A stretch of DNA of 64,000 bases, from the NCBI GenBank assembly GCA_012959765.1, contig DUCO01000030.1:124001-188000 (forward strand). The letters are read 5' to 3'. Position numbers and translations under genes: made by a program. Of this stretch, positions 38,619-48,362 are shown one piece after another. Numbering within the stretch: the stretch's first letter is position 1; every line of letters starts with the position of its first letter. The notes below the pieces were generated by a model. The model saw only the letters and a list, made by a program, of their open reading frames with translations. It searched no databases and was not told where the DNA came from. Origin of the DNA: Dehalococcoidia bacterium (GTDB taxonomy: Bacteria; Chloroflexota; Dehalococcoidia; Lucifugimonadales; Lucifugimonadaceae).

Positions 38619-38706
38619 CCGTACGAAGTGCGAGTGTAAAACAATCCGTTGATTTTACCCGGAAACGAACCAATCGTCAGGGCAATTTTGAAACAGGTCT
38701 ATAACG

Positions 38707-38739
38707 CGAATCAGGCCACCTATCTGGTGACCTGATTCG
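38707..38739. terminator. Hairpin between the two tandem lipoprotein genes
   Basis: CGAATCAGG-C-CACC-tatct-GGTG-A-CCTGATTCG. Confidence 0.55.
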
Positions 38740-38762
38740 TTTTATTTCCAGAAATCGAATAC

Positions 38763-39428
38763 TTACGAAGCCGTAAGCCACTCCTCGATCTTCTCGCAGT
38801 TCGTGGAAGGCTCAGTCAGGTTGCGATCATCGCTTTCGCACATGATCACGATGTTACCGATAACGGTGTAATCGTTGTAAGTCGGGAAGCGGTTAGAGCA
38901 CGCTCCTCCAACAGCCTGAATATCATCGGTCTCACCGATTTCAGGATCGAGATAAGAAGCCGAGAACGACTTTGAAGTGAAGCCAGTGTTCGCCTTTACA
39001 GCCGATGCACCAGCGGCGTCACGACACGAAATCCGGTCGATCAAGTTGCCATCGGGGGCCTGCCCGTCCTCTTCACGCCTGAAGGTCTGCTCTTCAGCGG
39101 CGGTTACACCCAGAGTCGAAGCATCTTCAGCAGATGCGTATATCAGTAGGCCGACCTCTTTTTGGTTCATGAAGCCCCACTTGGCGAGCGACGTTCCCGG
39201 ATACTCCAAAATGAAATCTCGCTGGCCCTTCCAACCGACTGCCTTCATGTCGGCCTCGGTGAACACGGATATCGATTCGATCATCCGAATTCGTTTCGGA
39301 TAGTCTTCGCTACCGCCCATAGCCACACCTTCCCCACCGTCCGAACCGCAGGCAACAGCCACAATGGCCATCATCAACGCAGATATCAGCAAAAACTTAA
39401 GTCTGGAATTTCTCAAGAATCGTTTCAC
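38763..39428 (-). CDS. Putative lipoprotein (tandem paralog 2)
   Basis: Lipobox IVAVACG; see paralog 1. Confidence 0.75.
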   Translation of the reverse strand: MKRFLRNSRLKFLLISALMMAIVAVACGSDGGEGVAMGGSEDYPKRIRMIESISVFTEADMKAVGWKGQRDFILEYPGTSLAKWGFMNQKEVGLLIYASAEDASTLGVTAAEEQTFRREEDGQAPDGNLIDRISCRDAAGASAVKANTGFTSKSFSASYLDPEIGETDDIQAVGGACSNRFPTYNDYTVIGNIVIMCESDDRNLTEPSTNCEKIEEWLTAS

Positions 39429-39532
39429 CTGTGAACTACCTCATACAGCGCTCTAGCGCGCGCAAATGGTTAAAGATTACCGTGCGTTTAACAGGCAAAT
39501 AATATCGGATTCCGATCAGCTCTGGGCTGTGA

Positions 39533-41233
39533 TCAGTCAGATGCCGACCTGCCAACAGTTTCCGGGACCTCAACTGGAACCGGATCTTCGGTATCGATCA
39601 TCCACCCTGCCAGCAACGACCGCATCTCCGAAATCACCGAAGCGTTTTCGGGCAAATGAGCGACGTTCGTCAGTTCCCAAGGGTCTTTCGTCAAATCGTA
39701 AAGTTCATCCACATCGCCCGGCCCTCCGTCCGACCCTGAAGTCAACGTTGCGCCCCGCGCCCTCGGATCGGTCACATATTTCCACTCCGGGGTACGAACC
39801 ATCTTGCGTCGCCCCTCGGCCTCGCGTGCCCAGAGAGTGTCGATGATGGTGTGGTAGCCAAGAGGCTCTGGGAAATCATTAAGCAAATCCATCGTAAAGA
39901 GCGGGCCTCCAGCGCCATATTCAGAGAACGAAGCGAACCGTGGCGCCGCCGGGGTAACAGTGGGAAGAGGGCGACCCTGCATATGGCGGGTTTGTGCCTC
40001 GGTCAATACAACCTGCTTGCGATTACCGTTGCGTGCCCAACCGTCACCGATTCCAGCGAACGAAGCCAAACCCTGCAGCTCAAGCAACGTGGGAACAATG
40101 TCGATAGTGCTCGTCATCGAAGCATCTACTACCCCCTGCGGTACGCCACCAGCCGGCCAAGAAACGATAAGCGGCACCTGAACGAGTGCGTCATAGAAAA
40201 CACCGCCTTTTACCGCCATGCCGTGCTCACCCCCAAAGTCGCCGTGATCGGCTGTGAACACGATGATCGTATTTTCGCGCAGTCCAAGTTCATCCAGCTT
40301 GTCGAGTATTCGCCCAATCCCATCGTCAACAAACCGCGTCATCGCCTGGTAAACGCTAACCAGACCACGCCGGTGTTCTTCCGAATCTTCCGTCTGACGC
40401 ATCATTCTTGCCAGCACCCGGTTGCGTTCGGGAGCCGTACCGTCAGTGTACTCATCAGTGCGTTGCGGAGGCATCGCCACGTCTTCTGGCGGGAACATAT
40501 CGGCGTACCGGCGAGGTACCTCATACGGCTCGTGTGGATCGGGGAACGACACCCAGAGTGCGAACGGATCTCGCCCATAGCCTGAGCCCGACCCTGACGA
40601 ATCGGCACCAAGCGCGCCCTGACTGTACCGCTCTAAATATTCTTCAGTTTGGGCAGCAATTATCGAAGTGCCAAAGTTCTCCTCAGGATTATCGGAAACC
40701 TTGTACGCAATTCGCGGGCTCTGTGCGTTGTCGCGAAGACTTTTCCGATCTTCGTGACCGATATTGATGTCAGTCTCCGGCACAACCCAATCCATACCCG
40801 AAGTGCCCGGAATCTCTCCCTTGTAGTCGCTGAATATCCCCTGAAGAGGCAATCCCCCGTGTGATATCTCGCACCGAACATCAATCAGTTCAAGATCCCC
40901 GGGCTCGATATAGCAGTGGTTTTTCCCGATCAACCCGGTCGTAAAACCGTTGTCTTTCCAAATTCGAAACACATGCTGCTCGTTTTCGGGCATCAAGGTT
41001 TCGTTGCGCCTGCACCCGGTCGAATGCGGATAACGACCAGTCATCATCGACGTCCGCGCCGGAACACAAAGCGGGTGTGGTGTTATTGCGTGCTCAAACC
41101 GCACGCCTTCGTCAGCCAGACGTTCTAACGACGGAGTTTCTATGCCGATTTCCCACGAATACATCCGCAGGATAGAAGCCTTCATCTGATCGGCCATGAT
41201 GAATAAAACGTTGGGTCTTGTGTCGTTGCTCAT
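39533..41233 (-). CDS. Sulfatase (Cys-type, formylglycine motif)
   Basis: NVLFIMADQMKASIL; PLCVPARTSMMTGRYPHSTG (C-x-P-x-R); IIVFTADHGDFGGEHG. Confidence 0.95.
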   Translation of the reverse strand: MSNDTRPNVLFIMADQMKASILRMYSWEIGIETPSLERLADEGVRFEHAITPHPLCVPARTSMMTGRYPHSTGCRRNETLMPENEQHVFRIWKDNGFTTGLIGKNHCYIEPGDLELIDVRCEISHGGLPLQGIFSDYKGEIPGTSGMDWVVPETDINIGHEDRKSLRDNAQSPRIAYKVSDNPEENFGTSIIAAQTEEYLERYSQGALGADSSGSGSGYGRDPFALWVSFPDPHEPYEVPRRYADMFPPEDVAMPPQRTDEYTDGTAPERNRVLARMMRQTEDSEEHRRGLVSVYQAMTRFVDDGIGRILDKLDELGLRENTIIVFTADHGDFGGEHGMAVKGGVFYDALVQVPLIVSWPAGGVPQGVVDASMTSTIDIVPTLLELQGLASFAGIGDGWARNGNRKQVVLTEAQTRHMQGRPLPTVTPAAPRFASFSEYGAGGPLFTMDLLNDFPEPLGYHTIIDTLWAREAEGRRKMVRTPEWKYVTDPRARGATLTSGSDGGPGDVDELYDLTKDPWELTNVAHLPENASVISEMRSLLAGWMIDTEDPVPVEVPETVGRSASD

Positions 41234-41928
41234 GAATTCATTTCACGTCGAACAGATAAAAGGTTGTCGGAAAAAGTGTCTGCCCCAAGCGACTGTTGTT
41301 TCCTGAGAATGTTCCCTTCCCATTCGCTGAGCAGGTCAACATACCATCGCCAGGATTCTCCCAAGAAATCCTGCCCCTCTAGCTCGCCTCTGCCGGTCGC
41401 CCACAGTAGCGTGAGCCAGTCAGACGTATCTTGGGGCGCCCACGGGAACAGCCGCCCAAGTATTCGCTTGCAAAGTTCATCATCAGGGTCAAATTCAGCT
41501 TCGGTGCCAGCAACAGCATCGTAGCCGTGCAACAGGGTTTCAACGCATCCCATGCCCAGAAATCCCTCAGCGTCTACCATCCCCGATGGATGAAAGGCCC
41601 GCACCCCTTTTGGGGTTGCTTCAGCTACGAGTGCGAGCACGCCGGCACTGAATTCGATCTGCCCGGCAGCGGCGTCAACACTACCTTCGCGATAGTGCAG
41701 CCCGGCCGACCCGGGATTCTCTTGAGTCTGTGAGGCAAGGTCGCCCGAATAGAAATCCAGTGCATCCGCTATATGGGCGACTGTGTGAGATCTGGTCCAC
41801 TCAAGTCCATAGGCAAGTTTCTCCCACAGATCGGCATCAAGCCTACGAATCGACCCGGCAACCAGGGTCGCCGCACCACGAAGATCATCACTCGTAACCG
41901 GTGATTGCCCAGTCATCTTGCGCCACAC
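41230..41928 (-). CDS. DinB / mycothiol-maleylpyruvate-isomerase-like protein
   Basis: EWTRSHTVAHIADALDFYSGDL; FLGMGCVETLLHGYDAVAG. Confidence 0.65.
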   Translation of the reverse strand: MWRKMTGQSPVTSDDLRGAATLVAGSIRRLDADLWEKLAYGLEWTRSHTVAHIADALDFYSGDLASQTQENPGSAGLHYREGSVDAAAGQIEFSAGVLALVAEATPKGVRAFHPSGMVDAEGFLGMGCVETLLHGYDAVAGTEAEFDPDDELCKRILGRLFPWAPQDTSDWLTLLWATGRGELEGQDFLGESWRWYVDLLSEWEGNILRKQQSLGADTFSDNLLSVRREMNS

Positions 41929-43271
41929 ATGTCGTACGCGATCGCCAACATACTCCGAGTTCCGCTAATCAGTGAAGCGATACCGACCGATTCATCGGTG
42001 CCGTGCGCCCGAGAAAGCATCGGGTCGTCATCCGGGTGGGCTCCTGTGAAGCCGTAAGTGATAATCCCCAGATTTCGCGTGAATCTCGAATCGGTGAACC
42101 CGTTGCTTATCGCCGGAATCCACTGGATATCGTCTCGTCCAACCGCTGCCGCCTGTGCCTTGCGAATCGAATCGGTCAGTTCGGTTTCGAACTCAGAGGA
42201 GTTGGGAACCGACATGTAGTCAATCTCGTATTCCAATCCGTCGATTCCCTCAAACGTCTGGTCCAACTGAGTTCGCACATACGCTTCCTCCTGGAAAGGC
42301 AAAGTACGAATGTCGCAGGTCAGCTTTATCTCTTCAGGAACGCTGTTCGACTTGATACCGCCCGACATCATGGTCGGTGTCAGTGTCATCCTCGATAGCG
42401 CCCTGAACATCGATCCAAGCCGAGGTGAGGTCTCGTTCAACTCCGCCACTATGCGGTCGATGTTCATCGGTGAAGGCTTTTCCTCTATGCCGAACCTTCC
42501 GACATGTTTGAATATCTCAAGTGAAGTATCGAGTTCAGGCCGATAGCCCTCGATAGCGCCAATCGCCCTCGCCAGCCGGTAACTGGCGTTCACACCCGTC
42601 CACGGCACCGAAGCATGCGCACTCTCACCACGCAGGGTGATTTGGAGTTCCATCCGCCCCTTCTCGCCAGTTCCAAGCAAATAAGTAAGCGTGTTGCCCA
42701 TCTCGACGGGAGTTCCGCCGCCTTCATTCACCGCGAACTGCGACTTCAGTGCCTCTGGGTGATTATCAGCGAGCCACCCGAATCCCCAGCGACCTCCATG
42801 CTCTTCATCCGCCCCGCTCACCAAACGCAGGCCATGATCCAGCCGCACGCCGGAACGCTTCATGATCGCCATCGCCATCAACTGACACGTCAACAACGCC
42901 TTGCAGTCTGAAGCCCCACGACCGTAAACACGGCCTTCAGAAATCTCGGCAGCAAACGGTTCCCAGTTCCACTTGGTCTCATCTTCAACCGGAACAACAT
43001 CAAGGTGCGACATCAGCATTAATCGGGTGTCATTATCATCGCCCGGGTACACAGAAATAATGTTTCCGCGATCAGGATCGCGAGCAAGAATCTCAGACGA
43101 AAGGCCATCCTGTTCGAGCCAGTCCCTGATGAACTCTGCCACAGCTGTTTCGCCGCCGGTTGGCATGAACCCTGTGTTGACCGACGGGATTCGAACTAGC
43201 GTTTGTTCAAGTTCAACTATTTCATTCGTTGCCGATTCGACCTGATCGAGCAAGCTTTGAAGTGATGGCAT
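41913..43271 (-). CDS. M20-family metallopeptidase
   Basis: LMLMSHLDVVPVEDETKWNWEPFAAEISEGRVYGRGASDCKALL; GADEEHGGRWGFGW; ISNGFTDSRF. Confidence 0.93.
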   Translation of the reverse strand: MPSLQSLLDQVESATNEIVELEQTLVRIPSVNTGFMPTGGETAVAEFIRDWLEQDGLSSEILARDPDRGNIISVYPGDDNDTRLMLMSHLDVVPVEDETKWNWEPFAAEISEGRVYGRGASDCKALLTCQLMAMAIMKRSGVRLDHGLRLVSGADEEHGGRWGFGWLADNHPEALKSQFAVNEGGGTPVEMGNTLTYLLGTGEKGRMELQITLRGESAHASVPWTGVNASYRLARAIGAIEGYRPELDTSLEIFKHVGRFGIEEKPSPMNIDRIVAELNETSPRLGSMFRALSRMTLTPTMMSGGIKSNSVPEEIKLTCDIRTLPFQEEAYVRTQLDQTFEGIDGLEYEIDYMSVPNSSEFETELTDSIRKAQAAAVGRDDIQWIPAISNGFTDSRFTRNLGIITYGFTGAHPDDDPMLSRAHGTDESVGIASLISGTRSMLAIAYDMCGAR

Positions 43272-43377
43272 TCGTTGACCCTCGGAGACCGTTGATGATT
43301 ATCTTGTGTTCCGGAAGCTAGCATTCACACTTCGGGCGGTCAACGAACGGCATTCGGAAAACGACTCGAAATTAACC

Positions 43378-43413
43378 AAAAAAAAGATGACGCCGAAACT
43401 CGACGGCATCTTT
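43378..43413 (-). terminator. Intrinsic terminator downstream of the NYN-domain gene
   Basis: Minus strand AAGATGCCGTCGAGTTTCGGCGTCATCTTTTTTTT. Confidence 0.8.
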
Positions 43414-43540
43414 CAATTCAAAAATTCATGCCACAACTTGCCGCGCCCAGAACCACCTATCCTCCCCCGGACCGGCGGAGTTAGAGGGGGAGATTGCGAC
43501 GCGCTACCAAGTCGTCCGACGACGCCCGGAGCAATAACGC

Positions 43541-44659
43541 CTATTCTTCACTATCGCTCGATAACCCAAGTCGTCCACGCCAGTTACGGCGCCGAGTTGG
43601 GCTACCAACTGGCTCCGCAGAATCAGATGATCCGCCAGAAGATCCAGAAGAATCGCTCTTGACAGGTTCTGGATCTGACTTAGCTGTGGAAGCTGCAGTC
43701 GCAGGAGTAGATTTCCTCAACGCAGGTGGCTTCGGAGCCGAACGTCCGTTGCTCGTACCGTTTGCGGCACCACTACCAACTCGACGTCGAGTAGGTGTTC
43801 GCCGCATCGAGCCACCGGCTGCCGACTCAGTTGCTGCCTCTTCTTTGGTCGTCTCTGGCGCTGCTTCTGCAGCTGCCGTCTTTCGAGCCGCAGGCCTACG
43901 AGTTCGAGTAGTTGGAGAGCGCCGGGTCTTTGTTCCCGCAGCCGACGTAGCCGAACTTGAAGAACCTCTTCGAGAGCTTGAGCGTCGTGAAGTAGCTGCC
44001 TTGGTCGCAGCCTTGTCTTCACCGTTTGGTGAAGCGGCCTCGTCAGTAACCTCGGGTCGAGACGCAGCTGCTGAACGTGATCGAGCCTGTGCCCGAGTCA
44101 TCCACAATCCAGTAAACCACGTCTTATTGAACTTCTGCACAACGTCGGCAACTCGTGCCGACTCTGCCGAAAGGTTCATGTCGAAGGCTGCCACTTCAAT
44201 GTGCTTACCAACATTTTTTACGGCCTGCAGAGCCGGATAGAAATCAGCATCACCACTCACAACAATTGCCGTGTCGTAGTGATCGTTGTAAGCATTGGTA
44301 ACCACGTCGGTCGCCAGCATTACGTCGACGCCTTTTTCAACCATAATGTCGCCACGTTGCTTCCAGATTCCCAATCGAACCTCAACGTAAGGCGTGTCGT
44401 ACATCGAATCTAGAAATTTTTGCTGCTCGATACCCATGTTCGGGTTCGTGTCAGATTCCTGCTTGATGTTGTAGTAATAAATTCTCTGCAGCTTGCGTCC
44501 GTTGGCGAGTTTCATCGCGAACTTGTCGAACTGGAGATCGTGCCTGCCACAGCTCTGAGTGAGCACGTGATACAGGTTGCTTCCGTCGATGAATACCATC
44601 ACGCGTTCGTTCTCGCGGTTTGTCGGTACTGTCGACGCTTTAGAAGACTTCGAAGGCAT
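43541..44659 (-). CDS. NYN (LabA/DUF88-like) PIN-superfamily protein with long low-complexity C-terminus
   Basis: RVMVFIDGSNLYHVLTQ; DVMLATDVVTNAYNDHYDTAIVVSGDADFYPALQAVKNVGKHIEVAAF; Ser/Ala/Arg/Thr-rich tail. Confidence 0.88.
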   Translation of the reverse strand: MPSKSSKASTVPTNRENERVMVFIDGSNLYHVLTQSCGRHDLQFDKFAMKLANGRKLQRIYYYNIKQESDTNPNMGIEQQKFLDSMYDTPYVEVRLGIWKQRGDIMVEKGVDVMLATDVVTNAYNDHYDTAIVVSGDADFYPALQAVKNVGKHIEVAAFDMNLSAESARVADVVQKFNKTWFTGLWMTRAQARSRSAAASRPEVTDEAASPNGEDKAATKAATSRRSSSRRGSSSSATSAAGTKTRRSPTTRTRRPAARKTAAAEAAPETTKEEAATESAAGGSMRRTPTRRRVGSGAANGTSNGRSAPKPPALRKSTPATAASTAKSDPEPVKSDSSGSSGGSSDSAEPVGSPTRRRNWRGRLGLSSDSEE

Positions 44660-45043
44660 TTAAGCCACCACCTAATAAGTCTCGCCGTACGCGCAGCCTC
44701 TTAGGGCTCGCTCTTCCGGCGGCTATTTTTCACAGGTGAGTCATGGGAGGCGGAGGCGGGGAGGATTCATATAAATCAGATATTTGCTGTCGCCCTATTC
44801 GACTTCACCATTACATTCTACCCCTTAATCTCGATTGCCCAACGAGCAAACTATCCAACCCATGCTGGTATTAACGCCAAGACCAACTCGGTTTCACTCT
44901 CCCGATAACTCACTTGACTCTCAGCGACATCCCAAACATTATTGCCTTGCAGAACGGTATTACCGAATAAGCTCACGCCAACACACACAGTGAGCGCACT
45001 ACAAAAATCGTCACAAGAAACCCCTAAAAAGCCAAGAATCATC

Positions 45044-45736
45044 ATGATATCCACTAAACAAATCGAATCACCGTGCGAGATGCCCAATGGCCTTCAATGG
45101 ACCGACGAGGGCCTGTTCGTAATGGATCAGAAGACCGATAACGTCTACGTGGTCGACGAAACCGGCAAGCTTCTCCGAACAATCAACACCCCAACAGCCA
45201 ACGGATCAGGAATCACAGTTGGAGGCGGATTTCTGTGGACTGCCTCGAACGGTCACTCAACATCACGCCCTGAACGATCAACCGATACAGGTCTGGGATA
45301 TATCTACAAACTTGATTTAATAACCGGCGAGCCCGTCGATCGCTTTCGCACTCCCGATGGCGGTGGCATCCACGGTATCGAATGGGACGACGGGAAGATC
45401 TGGGTTACCGCGTTCCAACCACTGGCCATCTATCTGATGGACCCCGCCGACGACTACAAAATTGTTCACAGTTTCAATGTTGAGCTAACTCGTCTGCACG
45501 GATTGGCAAGGGTTCCCGACGGCCTGTGGTGCGCCCACACAACCGACAATGTGATTGTGAAGTACGACATCGAAAACGGCGACGAAAAGGAACGAATCAC
45601 TCTCGATCCAGGCGATGCGTACGTTCATGGTCTTTCGATTAAAGACGGCGAACTGTGGTACGCCGATGCCAACTTTGCCGGAAAGCACAACACCGCAACG
45701 GTCGGTACGTCAGAAATCGGAATACTCAAGGTTTAG
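45044..45736 (+). CDS. Beta-propeller protein (SMP-30 / glutaminyl cyclotransferase-like)
   Basis: Repeated blade pattern: GLFVMDQKTDNVYVVDETGKLLRTI, GYIYKLDLITGEPVDRF, GLWCAHTTDNVIVKYDI. Confidence 0.7.
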   Translation: MISTKQIESPCEMPNGLQWTDEGLFVMDQKTDNVYVVDETGKLLRTINTPTANGSGITVGGGFLWTASNGHSTSRPERSTDTGLGYIYKLDLITGEPVDRFRTPDGGGIHGIEWDDGKIWVTAFQPLAIYLMDPADDYKIVHSFNVELTRLHGLARVPDGLWCAHTTDNVIVKYDIENGDEKERITLDPGDAYVHGLSIKDGELWYADANFAGKHNTATVGTSEIGILKV

Positions 45737-45793
45737 TAGTAACATGTTGCGGGCGTTGGGCGGCAATGCCCGCAACTATTCGAGGTGCTAGGA

Positions 45794-46639
45794 TTGACCC
45801 AGATTCCAGTTGTAGATAGCCACCATCATTTTTGGGAAATCGAGCGATTCGACTACTCGTGGATGCCCGAAGGCAGTCCGCTGGCAACCGATTACGGCCC
45901 CGATGATCTGGCACCACTCGTTCAAGAAGCGGGTGTCGACTACACCGTTATCGTTCAGGCAGTTTCTTCGCCCGACGAAGCGCTGTGGCTGCTGGAATTT
46001 GCCGAACAGCACGAGTTCATCGCCGGCGTTGTTGGCTGGGTCGATCTAACCGACCTGGACGTCCCCTACACACTCGATGAGTTACAACGAAGCAAATACT
46101 TCAAAGGTGTGCGCCACATTTGGGAAGGCGAAAACGACCCCGGCTGGATAGTTAATTCGGGCGCTATTAACGGCTTAAAGGAACTCGTACGCCGGCGCCT
46201 TACCTTCGACTTTCTCGCCAAGCCCCCCAACCTGCCATTCATCCCGCAAGTGATGGACCAGGTACCCGACCTCAAAGCCGTGGTCGATCACATCGCTAAA
46301 CCCTTAATAGCCGATCACACCGTGGAACCCTGGCTCAGCGACCTGCGCAAAGTGGCGAGTATCAACGGTATCCACTGCAAAGTATCGGGAATGATCGCCG
46401 AAGCCGATCAGCAAAACTGGACCATCGACGATCTCCGGCCGTACGTGCACCACGTTCTCGGCATGTTTGGTCCCGACAGGCTGATGTTTGGAACCGATTG
46501 GCCCGTATGCACTCTGGCTGGTGAATATAAAACCGTGGCCGACACCACGAGAGAAATTCTCAAGTCGTTGTCACCAGCCGATAAGGCAGGTGTATTCGGT
46601 GGTAACGCAAACCGCTTCTACGGGCTAAATCTGGCGTAG
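45794..46639 (+). CDS. Amidohydrolase-2 family protein (fuconolactonase-like)
   Basis: VVDSHHHFWEIERFDYSWM; GVRHIWEGENDPGWI; RLMFGTDWPVCTLAGEY; GGNANRFYGL. Confidence 0.93.
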   Translation: MTQIPVVDSHHHFWEIERFDYSWMPEGSPLATDYGPDDLAPLVQEAGVDYTVIVQAVSSPDEALWLLEFAEQHEFIAGVVGWVDLTDLDVPYTLDELQRSKYFKGVRHIWEGENDPGWIVNSGAINGLKELVRRRLTFDFLAKPPNLPFIPQVMDQVPDLKAVVDHIAKPLIADHTVEPWLSDLRKVASINGIHCKVSGMIAEADQQNWTIDDLRPYVHHVLGMFGPDRLMFGTDWPVCTLAGEYKTVADTTREILKSLSPADKAGVFGGNANRFYGLNLA

Positions 46640-46927
46640 ACCGCAATTCGGATAGCAGCTCAACCAGTTTTCTGACCACCGTCCCCCCGGTCGCTCGGTG
46701 GTTCCAGCATCGAATTGCTCCAAATCACCCGGATCCGCGCGCCTGGCCCGATCTGTCCCAGCAATTGCCCACGGCGTGCCAATAGGTAGTTTCTACAGTG
46801 CTATAGGGCATTAGTCCGATGTCAAAACCTCGTATTTATTCGAATATGAATGGGATTAACAGAATCTTGCGGCCGCATGGGCGGTCGTTACAACTATGAG
46901 ATATGAACTCAAGGAGCACTTGCCATC

Positions 46928-47425
46928 ATGTCTGAGAACACGGGTGTAACCGCAGAGCGCCAGCTCTTCGTATTCGACCTCAACGAAGAGGCATACGGCG
47001 TAGACATCAGCGCTGTCCGTGAAATCATTCGCATGCAGGAAATTACCCGCGTGCCTCGAGCCCCAGAATTTATCGAGGGTGTCATTAACCTCCGCGTAAA
47101 GGTCATTCCAGTGGTCGAACTTCGAGAACGGTTCTCCATGCCGGGAACAGAACGAACAGATGAACACCGAATCGTCGTCGTCGACGTAGAGGGCCAGAAC
47201 ATCGGCATGGTTGTCGATGCAGTGACGGAAGTCAGCCGCATCCCATCCAGCTCGATCGAGCCACCCCCTTCGGTGATCACAACCAACGACTCTGAGTACC
47301 TGACCGGTATCGTCAAGACGGATGAGAAACTCATCATCCTCCTCGACATCGCCAAGGTCATCAGTGACACAGAGCAGGCTGAACTCGAAATCGTTCAGCA
47401 GTCGCCCGACGCTCTTGCCGCTTAG
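46928..47425 (+). CDS. cheW: CheW-like chemotaxis coupling protein (orphan)
   Basis: LFVFDLNEEAYGVDISAVREIIRMQEITRVPRAPEFIEGVINLRVKVIPVVELRERF; VDAVTEVSRIPSSSIEPPP; GIVKTDEKLIILLDIAKVI. Confidence 0.92.
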   Translation: MSENTGVTAERQLFVFDLNEEAYGVDISAVREIIRMQEITRVPRAPEFIEGVINLRVKVIPVVELRERFSMPGTERTDEHRIVVVDVEGQNIGMVVDAVTEVSRIPSSSIEPPPSVITTNDSEYLTGIVKTDEKLIILLDIAKVISDTEQAELEIVQQSPDALAA

Positions 47426-47438
47426 TCAGTAAAGCAAA

Positions 47439-47494
47439 AGCGAACCTAAAAGAAGCACCGAGTCTTTCGACTCGGTGCTTCTTTTAGGTTCGCT
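47439..47494 (+). terminator. Very long perfect terminator hairpin after cheW
   Basis: AGCGAACCTAAAAGAAGCACCGAGT-ctttcg-ACTCGGTGCTTCTTTTAGGTTCGCT: 25-bp perfect stem. Confidence 0.92.
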
Positions 47495-47528
47495 AATTCA
47501 ATACCTGTGCGGAAAGCTTAGCCAACAC

Positions 47529-48224
47529 CTACCAGCCAGGCTTGCCAGAACTCCATGCCCAGTTGTCGGGCGGCCATACGTTACGACCAATTCGAGCACC
47601 ACCAACGCGGCTCGTGTCATACATGTCCTCCACCGTCTCAACCCACGTCTTAATGTGAGGAGTGCCCCTGTGATACTCAAACGCATCGGGATTGGCGTAC
47701 ACCTCGTACAAATACAGCTCCGTCGGGTCGTTTACGTTCTGATAAACATCAAAGCGCAGGCAACCCTGTTCTTCGTGGGTAGAACCCAGCCCATCGGCTG
47801 AAACCGCTTCGATAAACGCATCGACCTGATCTGCTTTGACGACCTTTGGCGAATGAATAACGTGAAGACTCGACGCAAAGTACTCGTCATCAACAACGTG
47901 CGCCCGATAGGAATCCCAGTTGGCATCCCCACGCGGGAAAACCGGCTTGCAGTACGAAACCCCTATTTCACCATCCATCATGTCGCCGATAGCTTCTTGC
48001 CACACCTTGAAGTGTGGCATTTCACCGTGCGCTTCAACGGCAGCTTCATCGTTGTACACCTCGCAAAATGCAAACGATGTCGGGTCGTTAGTGGCCTGAA
48101 TGATGTCGAACCGACGGCAGCCATGTTCGTTTAAAACTGAACCCTTAGCATCGCCAATCGACGCCTCAATAAAATCTGCAATACGGTCTTCTTTGACCTT
48201 CAAACGCACCATCAGGATGTACAT
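47529..48224 (-). CDS. Tandem antibiotic-biosynthesis-monooxygenase (ABM) domain protein
   Basis: Two copies of FIEA..DAKGSVLNEHGCRRFDIIQATNDPTSFAFCEVYNDEAAVEAHGEMPHFKVW / EEQGCLRFDVYQNVNDPTELYLYEVYANPDAFEYHRGTPHIKTW. Confidence 0.88.
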   Translation of the reverse strand: MYILMVRLKVKEDRIADFIEASIGDAKGSVLNEHGCRRFDIIQATNDPTSFAFCEVYNDEAAVEAHGEMPHFKVWQEAIGDMMDGEIGVSYCKPVFPRGDANWDSYRAHVVDDEYFASSLHVIHSPKVVKADQVDAFIEAVSADGLGSTHEEQGCLRFDVYQNVNDPTELYLYEVYANPDAFEYHRGTPHIKTWVETVEDMYDTSRVGGARIGRNVWPPDNWAWSSGKPGW

Positions 48225-48362
48225 CTCAACTCCAAATTTTCGGGCATGCGAGGGTTATCGTCCCCACATCTGTAACTACTTCATATGCTGGCGGGCAGAG
48301 TATACGCTTGGTGAGCTTCTCCATGAACAACATCAGGTTGCCAACCGTAGGAGGCATCGACG

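Noticed and set aside
43494-44240. Plus-strand 248-aa ORF opposite the NYN gene
   Set aside because: Ala/Val/Arg-rich shadow of the low-complexity NYN tail plus repeat module F.
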